A DNA stretch of 64,000 bases from Chitinophaga sp. Ak27 (lineage in GTDB: Bacteria > Bacteroidota > Bacteroidia > Chitinophagales > Chitinophagaceae), in NCBI RefSeq assembly GCF_012726295.1, contig NZ_JABAOB010000003.1:806001-870000 (forward strand). Reading direction: 5' to 3'. Both the position numbers and the translations under genes were made by a program. Positions 34,021-44,569 of this stretch are shown piece after piece. Every line of letters starts with the position of its first letter. The stretch's first letter is position 1. The notes beneath the pieces are model-generated. The model had not been told where the DNA came from, did no database searches, and saw nothing but the letters and a program-made list of their open reading frames with translations.

Positions 34021-36132
34021 ATGCAAAGCTTCAGAACAGAACTCGAAAATCCAATTGTTGAACAGGATATCATAAACCTGGAGAAAAAGATTCGCCAGTT
34101 CCGCGAAGGGAATATCACGGACGAAAAATTCCGCAGCCTTCGTCTGGCAAGAGGGATATATGGGCAACGCCAGCCAGGTGTGCAAATGATACGTATCAAA
34201 CTGCCCTATGGTAAAATGACTTTGCAACAATGGAACCGCATTACTGAAGTATCTGATGAATATGCTACCAGCAACCTGCACCTGACCACCCGCCAGGATG
34301 TGCAGATCCACTACGTTAGCCTCGACAGAACGCCGGAACTGTGGACCAAGCTGGAGCAGGATGGGATCACCATCCGCGAAGCCTGTGGTAACACGGTACG
34401 TAATGTAACCGCTTCCGACCGCGCGGGTATCGATCCTGACGAGCCATTTGATGTAACACCTTATGCAGACGCGGTATTCCGTTATTTTCTGCGTAACCCG
34501 GTGAGCCAGGAAATGGGACGTAAAATAAAGATCTCGTTTTCCTCTTCAGATAAAGATACCGCCTGGTCTTTCATGCACGATTTCGGTATGATTCCCAAAG
34601 TGAAAATCATCGACGGTAAAGAAGTGCGTGGCTTCAAAGTATTGGTAGGCGGAGGCTTAGGCGCACAACCCTTCCTGGCTAAACCAGTATATGAATTCCT
34701 GGAAACAGACCAGCTCATTCCTTATATTGAAAACGTACTGCGCGTATTTGACCGCTATGGTGAAAGAACCAGCCGGAACAAAGCCCGCATGAAATTCCTC
34801 ATCCAGAAAATTGGTATGGAAGAATTTGAACGTTTGGTGAAAGAAGAATATAAAGCAGTAAAACTGAAAAGCGTACCTATCGATGCAGACGCCTGGGTAG
34901 CTACCCAACCCGCTCAGGTAGGTACTATTCCCGCATATTCCATCAAGGACCCTAAAAAGTACGAAGCCTGGAAAACTACCAACGTTTTTGAGCAGAAACA
35001 AAAAGGTTATTACGGCGCCTACGTTAAAATAACCCTCGGTAATATCGGCTCTGCCATCAGCCGCCAGCTGATCGAAGCACTGCGGCCCGTTATTGCAGAC
35101 GACGTGCGGGTAACCGCCAACCAGGGACTCCTGTTGAAATACATACTGCCGGAAAATCTGCCCTATGTATTCAGCGTACTGGAAACTGCAGGCTTTGCGA
35201 ATGCCGGTTTCGACAGTGTTGCTGACATCACGGCTTGCCCGGGTACCGACACCTGTAACCTCGGTATTTCCAGCAGCACAGGAGTGGCTAAAGTATTGGA
35301 AGATGTGATCACAGAAGAATTCCCGGACCTGATCTATAATAAGGATATCAAAATCAAAATCAGCGGCTGTATGAACTCCTGCGGTCAACATGGTATTGCC
35401 AGCATCGGCTTCCACGGCTCTTCCATGAAGAGTGGCGGTAAAGTATTGCCGGCTCTCCAGGTACTTTTGGGGGGCGGTATCGTAGGTAACGGCGATGGAC
35501 GTGTAGCAGATAAAGTAATTAAAGTGCCTAGCCGACGTGGTCCCGACGTGTTGCGCAGCCTGTTGCACGATTTTGAAATCAACGGAGGGGAGCACGAATT
35601 GTTTAACCAATACTACGATCGTAAAACAGAAAAATATTTCTACGAACTGCTGAAGCCATTGGCAGACCTGAGCACCCTCACTGCGGCTGATTTCATCGAC
35701 TGGGGACAGGCACAGGACTACGCTACTGCCATTGGAGTAGGAGAGTGCGCAGGCGTTATTATCGACCTGGTGGCTACCCTGCTGCTTGAAGCAGAAGAAA
35801 AGCTGGAACTGAGCAGCACAGCACTGGCCGGCGGCGCCTATGCGGATGGCATTTACCACGCTTACTCTTCCTTTGTACAGGGCGCCAAAGCGCTGCTGCT
35901 GAGCGAAGCGATCAGTGGTAACACACAGATAGGTATCATCAATGACTTCGACAAACACTTTGTAGCTACTGGTAAATTCAGCTTCGAGCCTGACTTTAAA
36001 ACAGTAGTGTTACAGATTAACGCGAACGAGCCTACGGAGAGCTTTGCAAAGTCTTATTTCGCACAGGCAGAATCTTTTTATACCGCAGCGCAGGTATACC
36101 GTCAACGGACAAACGAGCTGGTGCAGGCTTAA
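34021..36132 (+). CDS. Sirohaem-dependent nitrite/sulfite reductase with C-terminal HEPN-like extension
   Basis: 703 residues. Residues 1-520 show the duplicated ferrodoxin-like reductase fold, with THREE conserved regions: MIRIKLPYGKMTLQQWNRI, LTTRQDVQIHYV, and the [4Fe-4S]-sirohaem cysteines C406, C412, C450 and C454 (ACPGTDTCNLG, SGCMNSCGQHG). The last 170 residues are helical with a HEPN-like appearance, an unusual fusion. The enzyme reduces sulfite (or nitrite) by six electrons, presumably taking electrons from ferredoxin because no flavoprotein subunit is adjacent. It is first in an operon with sirohaem synthesis genes, and regulated by a leader peptide. Confidence 0.9.
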   Translation: MQSFRTELENPIVEQDIINLEKKIRQFREGNITDEKFRSLRLARGIYGQRQPGVQMIRIKLPYGKMTLQQWNRITEVSDEYATSNLHLTTRQDVQIHYVSLDRTPELWTKLEQDGITIREACGNTVRNVTASDRAGIDPDEPFDVTPYADAVFRYFLRNPVSQEMGRKIKISFSSSDKDTAWSFMHDFGMIPKVKIIDGKEVRGFKVLVGGGLGAQPFLAKPVYEFLETDQLIPYIENVLRVFDRYGERTSRNKARMKFLIQKIGMEEFERLVKEEYKAVKLKSVPIDADAWVATQPAQVGTIPAYSIKDPKKYEAWKTTNVFEQKQKGYYGAYVKITLGNIGSAISRQLIEALRPVIADDVRVTANQGLLLKYILPENLPYVFSVLETAGFANAGFDSVADITACPGTDTCNLGISSSTGVAKVLEDVITEEFPDLIYNKDIKIKISGCMNSCGQHGIASIGFHGSSMKSGGKVLPALQVLLGGGIVGNGDGRVADKVIKVPSRRGPDVLRSLLHDFEINGGEHELFNQYYDRKTEKYFYELLKPLADLSTLTAADFIDWGQAQDYATAIGVGECAGVIIDLVATLLLEAEEKLELSSTALAGGAYADGIYHAYSSFVQGAKALLLSEAISGNTQIGIINDFDKHFVATGKFSFEPDFKTVVLQINANEPTESFAKSYFAQAESFYTAAQVYRQRTNELVQA

Positions 36133-36159
36133 TTATTCATTCATCTCAACATTAATATC

Positions 36160-36936
36160 ATGCAAGATATACAACCGAAACTCACATTGATAGGTGCTGG
36201 CCCAGGCGATCCGGAGCTGATTACTGTTAAGGGGTTAAAGGCTATTCAAAATGCCCGGGTCATCCTTTATGACGCATTGTCCAGCAACGAACTGCTGGAC
36301 TATGCGCCGGCCAATTGCCTCCGCCGTTTTGTGGGCAAGCGCGCAGGCATGCATGTTTATTCGCAGGACGAAATAAACAGGATGATTGTAAAATATGCCT
36401 TAACTTATGGCAGTGTAGTGCGGTTGAAAGGAGGAGACTCATTTGTGTTTGGCCGTGGCCAGGAAGAAATAGCTTTCGCACAACAGTTTGGTGTTACCGC
36501 CGAAGTTATTCCAGGTATTTCCAGCGCCATTGCGGTGCCTGGCGTTAACAAAATCCCGGTAACCAGCCGCCACGTGAGCGAAGGCTTTTGGGTGATTACC
36601 GGTAATACCCGGAATGGCAACTTGTCCCGCGACCTGGAACATGCCATCAAGGCCAATACCACCGTTGTCATTCTCATGGGAATGAGCAAGCTGGCGGAAA
36701 TTGCCGGCATCTACAGCGACGCAGGAAGAGGCAAAACGCCCGCCGCTATTATCCAGAATGGTACGCTGCCTACCCAAAAAATGGGATTGGGAAATGTGGC
36801 CGACCTCGTGGAAATAGCCGCTACACACGATCTGCATAACCCTGCTATCTTGGTAATAGGAGAGGTGGTACGCTTCCATGAAGCGTTCCAGGCACTGCAG
36901 ACCAAAGTGTCAGCCGAACTTAAAATTGCCGTATAA
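36160..36936 (+). CDS. cobA: Uroporphyrinogen-III C-methyltransferase
   Basis: 258 residues of the SUMT class: LIGAGPGDPELITVKGLKAI at the N-terminus, then VVRLKGGDSFVFGRGQEEI and the SAM-binding PVTSRHVSEGFWVITGN, VILMGMSKL. It adds two methyls to uroporphyrinogen III to give precorrin-2, the first sirohaem-specific step. Its stop codon overlaps the start of the next gene by one base and it follows the reductase by 27 bp, so cofactor supply is coupled to the reductase. The protein lacks the CysG dehydrogenase half, which is supplied by the next gene. Confidence 0.94.
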   Translation: MQDIQPKLTLIGAGPGDPELITVKGLKAIQNARVILYDALSSNELLDYAPANCLRRFVGKRAGMHVYSQDEINRMIVKYALTYGSVVRLKGGDSFVFGRGQEEIAFAQQFGVTAEVIPGISSAIAVPGVNKIPVTSRHVSEGFWVITGNTRNGNLSRDLEHAIKANTTVVILMGMSKLAEIAGIYSDAGRGKTPAAIIQNGTLPTQKMGLGNVADLVEIAATHDLHNPAILVIGEVVRFHEAFQALQTKVSAELKIAV

Positions 36937-37529
36937 TGGAAGAAAATCATTTATTTCCGGTGTTTTTCAAATTACACCGCTTGCAGGTACTCGTTGTAGG
37001 CGGTGGTAATATCGGATTAGAAAAAGCCAATGCCATGCTGGAAAATTGCCCCCAGGCAAATGTTACCATCGTGTCATTGGATTTTTTGCCTGAGCTAACT
37101 TCGCTCACGCATCAATATCCTAATATTACCCTGGTACAGAAATCGTTTTCCTGCGGGGATTTGCTGGGGAAAGATCTCGTGATTGCAGCTACCAACAACC
37201 GGGAGCTGAATTATCATGTATGGGAAACTGCCAAATGCAGCAAGGTATTGATTAATGTAGCCGATACCCCCGATCTGTGCGATTTCTATCTCGGTTCTAT
37301 TGTACGTAAAGGCAACCTGAAAATTGCCATTTCTACCAATGGTAAATCGCCCACCGTTGCCAAACGCCTGAAACAGGTGCTGCAGGAAGCTATTCCGGAT
37401 ACCATCGATGAAGTATTGAATAAGTTATCGTTGATCCGAGACAAATTAACCGGCGACTTCAGCGCCAAAGTAAAAAAGCTGAACAGTCTCACCGATGTAT
37501 TAGTAAAATCTGAAAATGATCCTTTGTAA
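36936..37529 (+). CDS. Precorrin-2 dehydrogenase / sirohydrochlorin ferrochelatase (CysG-N/Met8-like)
   Basis: 197 residues. The Rossmann motif VVGGGNIGLEKANAMLENC is followed by DLVIAATNNRELNYHVWETA, VADTPDLCDFYLGSIVRKG and GKSPTVAKRLKQVL. It oxidises precorrin-2 and inserts iron to make sirohaem, completing the cofactor for the reductase encoded first in the operon. Translation is coupled to cobA through the TAATG overlap. The convergent DUF488 gene ends 4 bp later, so no classical terminator is visible. Confidence 0.92.
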   Translation: MEENHLFPVFFKLHRLQVLVVGGGNIGLEKANAMLENCPQANVTIVSLDFLPELTSLTHQYPNITLVQKSFSCGDLLGKDLVIAATNNRELNYHVWETAKCSKVLINVADTPDLCDFYLGSIVRKGNLKIAISTNGKSPTVAKRLKQVLQEAIPDTIDEVLNKLSLIRDKLTGDFSAKVKKLNSLTDVLVKSENDPL

Positions 37530-37533
37530 TAGA

Positions 37534-37875
37534 TTACTTTTTCAGTAATGTTAACAGTATTTGCGCCTGATTGTGCGTTTCGTCTTTAGCCCCGTATAAC
37601 AGTGTTACCCGATGGTGTTGTGCTTTCTTTTTGATAACTGCCAGTAACTCTTTTTTCTCCTGTAATTCCTTCAGATATTTTGTTTTGAATTCAGCAAATC
37701 TTGTTGGGTCATGGTGAAACCATTCCCGTAGTTCATTGCTGGGCGCTATTTCCTTGACCCATTCATCTACATGGGCCCGCTCTTTTGTAAGTCCCCTGGG
37801 CCATAAGCGGTCCACCAGGATGCGGTAACCGTCAGTGTCTGCATAATCTTCGTATACGCGTTTAATCTGTATCAT
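37534..37875 (-). CDS. DUF488 family protein
   Basis: 113 residues from the ATG at 37875; a longer frame back to 37947 adds residues that are not family-like and includes part of an inverted repeat. The signature RILVDRLWPRGLTKERAHVDEW and HHDPTRFAEFKTKYL is diagnostic of this family. Function is unknown; it has been suggested to be a stress-related small protein. It is convergent with the sirohaem genes and 4 bp from them. No promoter is evident. Confidence 0.87.
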   Translation of the reverse strand: MIQIKRVYEDYADTDGYRILVDRLWPRGLTKERAHVDEWVKEIAPSNELREWFHHDPTRFAEFKTKYLKELQEKKELLAVIKKKAQHHRVTLLYGAKDETHNQAQILLTLLKK

Positions 37876-37916
37876 AACTAAATTAACAACCCGGTGAATT
37901 ATTTTGTTCCCGTTTC

Positions 37917-38000
37917 CCGCAAAGACGCTAAGGAGTAAAGACACCAAGAAATTTATAAGATAGAAAATATCATTGTGCCTTTGCTCCTTAGTGTCTTGCG
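37917..38000. repeat. Imperfect inverted repeat of about 26-bp arms
   Basis: The left arm GCAAAGACGCTAAGGAGTAA (37919-37938, continuing to 37944) matches the reverse complement of the right arm (37975-38000) at most positions. It lies between divergent genes. It resembles dispersed elements I associate with Bacteroidota genomes; only one copy is in this window. Confidence 0.65.
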
Positions 38001-38037
38001 AGACAAAACTCGCTGAAAATTAATATTATTGTAGCTT

Positions 38038-38694
38038 ATGACAGATCATTCATCGATTATAGCGGCAACAGTCAGTTACGTAAAACAGGAATTAGCCGAC
38101 GCAGAAGGAGGCCACGACTGGTGGCATATTTACCGGGTATGGCAGCAGGCAAAACATATTGCAGCCACGGAAACAGTCGACTTACTGGTAGTGGAGTTAG
38201 CTGCATTATTGCATGATATTGCAGATTCCAAGTTCCATCACGGAGATGAAAATATTGGTCCCGCTAAAGCCGTGGCCTTCCTGCAAACACAGGTAGTGCC
38301 GGAGGCCGTGATTACACATGTGGAAAACATCATCCGGCATATTTCCTTTAAAGGGGGAAACCAGGAAAAATCGTTTTACTCGCCTGAGTTAGGCGTGGTT
38401 CAGGATGCCGATCGACTGGATGCAATGGGCGCTATTGGTATTGCCAGGGCATTTAATTATGGAGGGTTTAAAAACCGGCTGCTGCATGATCCGGCGGTAC
38501 AGCCTAATATGCAGATGACGAAAGAGGAGTATAAGAACAGCACAGCGCCTACCATTACGCATTTCTACGAAAAGTTACTGTTGCTGAAAGACCGGATGAA
38601 TACCCCTACCGGAAAGGAGTTGGCGATAGAGCGGCATACATTTATGGAGCAGTTCCTGGATCGGTTTTACAAAGAATGGGAAGGGGAGATATGA
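38038..38694 (+). CDS. HD-domain phosphohydrolase
   Basis: 218 residues. EGGHDWWHIYRVW supplies the first histidines, LAALLHDIADSKFHHG the HD pair, and DRLDAMGAIGIARAF a later conserved Asp. The pattern is that of the YedJ/HD superfamily metal-dependent phosphohydrolases, typically acting on nucleotides or phosphate esters. The substrate is unknown. It ends just before a 16-bp hairpin that closes its transcript. Confidence 0.88.
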   Translation: MTDHSSIIAATVSYVKQELADAEGGHDWWHIYRVWQQAKHIAATETVDLLVVELAALLHDIADSKFHHGDENIGPAKAVAFLQTQVVPEAVITHVENIIRHISFKGGNQEKSFYSPELGVVQDADRLDAMGAIGIARAFNYGGFKNRLLHDPAVQPNMQMTKEEYKNSTAPTITHFYEKLLLLKDRMNTPTGKELAIERHTFMEQFLDRFYKEWEGEI

Positions 38695-38730
38695 TTAATT
38701 ATGTTAATATGGATGAAGAAGAATGAAATT

Positions 38731-38780
38731 AGTTATTTAGATATTTGTCGCCGAAAGTGAAAGTAAATATCTAAATAACT
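38731..38780. terminator. Perfect 16-bp hairpin between convergent genes
   Basis: AGTTATTTAGATATTT pairs with AAATATCTAAATAACT around an 18-nt loop. It is AT-rich and has no separate T-run, so a bidirectional terminator is likely but not certain. Confidence 0.65.
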
Positions 38781-38791
38781 AATGAGAAAAT

Positions 38792-39310
38792 TTATATAGA
38801 GAACAGTGCTTTCAGTTCATCAGCATCTTCCGGTTTCATCTTTCCCCCCAGGATGAGGCGCAGCTGGCGGCGACGTAAGGCGCCTTCATATAATCTTTTT
38901 TCTTCTTCTGTGTCGGTGATGATACCAGGCACAGGGCGGGAATTACCATTAGGGTCCAGTGCCACAAACGTCATGAAGGCCTCATTGGATTTGTAACGGT
39001 ATTGCTGAACCGGGTCTTCTCCCCATACTTTCATATGTACTTCCATGGAGGTATTGAAAGCGCGGCTCACTTTAGATTCTATATGTACTACGTTGCCCAG
39101 CTTAATAGGATTTTCGAAAGAAATATTATCCACGGATGCAGTTACCACAGGGGCGCTGCAATGTTTCATGCAGGCCAGCGCGGCGGCAATATCCATCCAG
39201 TACATCAAACGACCTCCCATCAGGTTGCCGAATGTATTGGTATCATTCGGTAAAACCAGTTCGGTCATTTGTATCAGCGAGTCTTGAGCTCTCTTTGGTG
39301 TTAATGTCAT
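38792..39310 (-). CDS. Acyl-CoA thioesterase (hotdog fold)
   Basis: 172 residues. The key element is NTFGNLMGGRLMYWMDIAAA, with the catalytic-type Asp, then VDNISFENPIKLGNVVHIES and EAFMTFVALDPNGNSRPVP. It resembles YciA/BfiT-type acyl-CoA thioesterases, which free CoA from acyl-CoA in the cytoplasm. The C-terminus is a short helical extension. It is single-gene and divergent from pyrG. Confidence 0.9.
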   Translation of the reverse strand: MTLTPKRAQDSLIQMTELVLPNDTNTFGNLMGGRLMYWMDIAAALACMKHCSAPVVTASVDNISFENPIKLGNVVHIESKVSRAFNTSMEVHMKVWGEDPVQQYRYKSNEAFMTFVALDPNGNSRPVPGIITDTEEEKRLYEGALRRRQLRLILGGKMKPEDADELKALFSI

Positions 39311-41289
<1,979 letters not shown>

Positions 41290-41341
41290 CCCATGTTATG
41301 CACTAACTAACGAAGAAAAATCATTTACGTTATAAAAGCAG

Positions 41342-41376
41342 AAAAACCGCCTGATGCATTATCAGGCGGTTTTTTG
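41342..41376 (+). terminator. Terminator after pyrG
   Basis: AAAAACCGCCTGAT pairs perfectly with ATCAGGCGGTTTTT around GCATT, followed by a T-run. Confidence 0.93.
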
Positions 41377-41594
41377 TTGAACCCGATTTATATTAATCGC
41401 AAATATTATATTATTAACAATCGACTGAGAATGACATCACTTCTGGGTGCAAATATTATTTGTTTATCAATAATATACACATTCAGATTGCTTATCTATT
41501 ACTTTAGCCGCATTTAACAGGGGTTTCACCTAAAAAGCATGGTCATTTCATAAAATCATGCTTACCTTTGCTGCCTAAATTTTAATTGCATTTC
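41377..41594. promoter_or_regulatory. Region before yidC with a -7 box
   Basis: TACCTTTG (41573-41580) matches the -7 consensus and leaves a leader of under 10 nt before the ATG at 41595. No -33 TTTG at 19 bp is evident. Confidence 0.5.
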
Positions 41595-43448
41595 ATGGAT
41601 AGAAATTCGGTCATTGGGTTTTTACTGTTGGGCGTTTTATTGGTAGGATATATATTCTATAATCAGAAACAACAGGCAGGAGCCGCAAGGGAAAAAGCCA
41701 GGCAAGATTCCATCGCAGAGCTTAACAAGCCTAAAACACCCGTTACAGATACCGCAAGTCTCGCTGCAGCCGCGGCAGGTGGCCCGCTGGACTCGGCTCA
41801 CCAGGCATTATTAAGCGGAGAGTTTGGCGTATTTGCCGCTGCCGCTACCGGCAATGTTCAAAATACCGTACTGGAAAATGACGTGGTAAAAATCACTTTT
41901 AGCAATAAAGGTGGTCAACCGTCAACTGTACAGCTGAAAGACTATAAAACATATGATGGCGCGCCATTAATGCTGGTACAGGGGTCTTTCAACCGTTTAT
42001 CCGTAGAAGTGCCTGCCAGTTTAACCAAAGTGTTGAACAGTGCTGACCTCTTCTTTACTGCCGGACAGCCACAGGAGCTGGCAGGAGGCGTTAAATCCAT
42101 TGCTTACCGCCTTAATACCAACAATCCCGCATCTTATCTCGAGTTTATTTATTCCCTGAAACCAGGCAGCTATGTGGTAGACTACACTATCCATGCAGTA
42201 GGATTACAAAATATCCTGCCAGGCAATCAGAACTACCTGAACCTGCAGTGGAATGCACAGGACGATAAACAGGAACACGACATGCAGAACGAACGCCTGA
42301 ACAACCAGGTACACTATATGTTCGAGCATGATAAGCACGATTACTTCACCCTTAACCGTACCAGCCATGAAAAACTGGAGAATAAACTGAAATGGGTGAG
42401 CGTAAAGCAACAATTCTTTAACACCACGCTGATCGCTAAAAACGAGCTTTTCAATAACGCGGACGTAAATACCAAAGTACCGGAAAGCCCGAATATCGTG
42501 GGACAAACATTCACCACCATCCAGATTCCGTACAACCGCGCGAACGACTACTCCTTCCCGGTAGAAATTTACTACGGTCCTAACCACTACAAAACACTGA
42601 AATCTTTCGATATCGGTTTGCAGAAGATCATCCCGTTGGGTACTGGTATTTTTGCTTTTGTGAAGTATGTTAACATCGGCATTATTATCCCGGTGTTTAA
42701 CTTCCTGAGCGGATTTATCAAGAACTACGGTATCATCATCATCCTGCTTACCATCTTCATTCGCTTGCTCATTGCTCCGTTTACATACCAGAGCTATGTA
42801 TCCCAGGCTAAAATGAAGGTTTTGAAACCGGAAATTGATGAGCTGAAAGCTAAATTCGGCGATGACCAGCAGGGATTTGGGGTAGAACAAATGAAACTGT
42901 TCAAGAGCGCAGGAGTGAACCCACTGGGAGGTTGTTTACCTGCAGTACTGCAGTTACCTATCCTGGTAGCGATGTACAGCTTCTTCCCATCTTCCATTGA
43001 GCTGCGCCAGGAAAGCTTCCTGTGGGCCAAGGACTTGTCGACCTACGACTCTATCCTGAACCTGCCGTTCAACATACCTTTCTACGGTAACCACGTGAGC
43101 CTCTTCACCATCCTGATGACTATCACCAGTTTGATCCTGGCTTTCTACAACCGTGGAATGACCGATCAGAGCAACCCGGTAATGAAGTACATGCCTTATA
43201 TCATGCCTATCATGCTGTTAGGTATCTTCAACCGTTTGGCGGCAGCCTTAACCTTCTACTACTTCCTGTCTAACGTAATCAGTATCCTGTTGCAATGGGT
43301 GATTCAGAAATTTATCATCAATCACGATAAGATCCACGCCCAGATCCAGGAAAATAAGAAGAAACCGAAGAGCAAATCCAAATGGCAGGAGCGACTGGAA
43401 GAAGTACAGAAACGCCAACAGGAAATGCAGCAACAGAAGAAGAAATAG
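41595..43448 (+). CDS. yidC: Membrane protein insertase YidC
   Basis: 617 residues from the ATG at 41595 (a TTG at 41586 is rejected). MDRNSVIGFLLLGVLLVGYI is the N-terminal anchor, followed by a large periplasmic beta domain (about 60-350). The conserved insertase core follows with LTIFIRLLIAPFTYQSYVS and GGCLPAVLQLPILVAMYSFF. Its C-terminal tail is highly basic (KKKPKSKSKWQERL, then QQQKKK) for ribosome contact. It inserts and folds inner-membrane proteins with Sec or alone. A hairpin terminator ends it. Confidence 0.96.
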   Translation: MDRNSVIGFLLLGVLLVGYIFYNQKQQAGAAREKARQDSIAELNKPKTPVTDTASLAAAAAGGPLDSAHQALLSGEFGVFAAAATGNVQNTVLENDVVKITFSNKGGQPSTVQLKDYKTYDGAPLMLVQGSFNRLSVEVPASLTKVLNSADLFFTAGQPQELAGGVKSIAYRLNTNNPASYLEFIYSLKPGSYVVDYTIHAVGLQNILPGNQNYLNLQWNAQDDKQEHDMQNERLNNQVHYMFEHDKHDYFTLNRTSHEKLENKLKWVSVKQQFFNTTLIAKNELFNNADVNTKVPESPNIVGQTFTTIQIPYNRANDYSFPVEIYYGPNHYKTLKSFDIGLQKIIPLGTGIFAFVKYVNIGIIIPVFNFLSGFIKNYGIIIILLTIFIRLLIAPFTYQSYVSQAKMKVLKPEIDELKAKFGDDQQGFGVEQMKLFKSAGVNPLGGCLPAVLQLPILVAMYSFFPSSIELRQESFLWAKDLSTYDSILNLPFNIPFYGNHVSLFTILMTITSLILAFYNRGMTDQSNPVMKYMPYIMPIMLLGIFNRLAAALTFYYFLSNVISILLQWVIQKFIINHDKIHAQIQENKKKPKSKSKWQERLEEVQKRQQEMQQQKKK

Positions 43449-43487
43449 GATTAATACAATCTGAACAATTCAAACATAATTTTTAGC

Positions 43488-43515
43488 AGAAGGCTTCCTT
43501 TTCAGGAGGCCTTCT
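43488..43515 (+). terminator. Terminator between yidC and the M28 peptidase
   Basis: A 12-bp stem, AGAAGGCTTCCT with AGGAGGCCTTCT (one G-U), has a 4-nt loop and a T-rich tail. It ends 16 bp before the next start codon, so it could also modulate that gene's leader. Confidence 0.8.
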
Positions 43516-43531
43516 CTATTTTTGACCAGAT

Positions 43532-44464
43532 ATGAAGAAGAGTTGGTTACTATTAGTATGCGCGGCTGGTTTATACACCAGCGCCCTGGCACAGGACACG
43601 ATTCCTGATGCCAAACGAATCCAGGGAATTGTAAATTACCTGGCATCCGATAAGCTCAAAGGCAGAGGTACTGCGGAAAAAGGCGGACTGAAAGCCAGTC
43701 GCTATGTAGCAAAGCAGTTTAAAAAGCTGGGACTGAAAACCGTGAATGGCAGCAGTTATTTCCAGGATTTTACATTTAATAAAAATGCCCATAAGGACAT
43801 CCCCAGCCGGAATGTGATTGGATTCCTGGATAACGGTGCTGACCGTACGATTATCATCGGCGCTCACTACGATCACCTGGGAACGGCCGCTTTATTTGAT
43901 GGTAAATATCCTGTTGGCCAGATTCATAATGGCGCCGACGATAATGCCTCCGGTGTAGCTGGATTGCTGGAGCTGGCCCGTTATTATGTGCATAACCATA
44001 CGTCCGAGCCTTTTAATTTTCTCTTTATTGCCTTTGGCGGCGAGGAGCTGGGCTTACAGGGATCTAAATATTATACCGCGCATCCTTTGATGCCCCTGGA
44101 TAAAATGCATTTCATGTTAAATATGGACATGATTGGGCGTTACAACCCGGAAAGAGGTATCGGTATTGGTGGTTATGGCAGCGCAGCCGAATGGCCGGTT
44201 GTTTTTAAAGAAGTACAGCAGCTAGGTATTAAATTCTTCACAGATGCAGCAGGAAAAGGCGCTTCAGACCATCATAACTTTTATGTGAATGGGGTGCCAG
44301 TAATGTTTTTTCATACAGGCGGGCATGATGACTATCACAAGCCAACCGATGATGCGCCTAAGTTACAGGCTGCCGCGGAAGCAAATATTATCCGGCTGGA
44401 AATACAATTGATTAATCGTGCTATGACTTTCCCCGAGTTACATTATTTAGAGCAGAAAGCATAA
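43532..44464 (+). CDS. M28-family metallopeptidase (secreted)
   Basis: 310 residues with signal peptide (LLLVCAAGLYTSALAQ). Zinc-binding motifs are visible: IIIGAHYDHLG, NGADDNASGVAGLLEL (second Asp), FIAFGGEELGLQGSKYY (Glu-Glu) and NMDMIGRY, with a late histidine in FHTGGHDDYHKPTDD. It is an exopeptidase-like enzyme, probably periplasmic or surface. The last codons (EQKA, stop at 44462-44464) lie within the left arm of a long palindrome (see findings). Confidence 0.93.
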   Translation: MKKSWLLLVCAAGLYTSALAQDTIPDAKRIQGIVNYLASDKLKGRGTAEKGGLKASRYVAKQFKKLGLKTVNGSSYFQDFTFNKNAHKDIPSRNVIGFLDNGADRTIIIGAHYDHLGTAALFDGKYPVGQIHNGADDNASGVAGLLELARYYVHNHTSEPFNFLFIAFGGEELGLQGSKYYTAHPLMPLDKMHFMLNMDMIGRYNPERGIGIGGYGSAAEWPVVFKEVQQLGIKFFTDAAGKGASDHHNFYVNGVPVMFFHTGGHDDYHKPTDDAPKLQAAAEANIIRLEIQLINRAMTFPELHYLEQKA

Positions 44465-44569
44465 AGCTGAAAGCAAAAAGCTATTGTGGAGAATGATCAA
44501 AGCGATTTTTAATACTCGCTAAGTCCTTCTCCACAATAGCTTTTTGCTTTCAGCTTTATGCTTTCTGCT
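44451..44569. repeat. Dispersed long palindrome, copy 2
   Basis: A perfect 43-bp inverted repeat (44451-44493 with 44527-44569) with the core AGCAAAAAGCTATT followed by GTGGAGAA. Its arms overlap the ends of the convergent M28 peptidase and SprT-like genes, which both terminate with the residues EQKA. Confidence 0.95.

Noticed and set aside
34657..35958. 433-codon open frame antisense to the sulfite reductase
   Set aside because: It mirrors the strongly biased coding sequence on the other strand, has no family resemblance, and the sense gene is certain.
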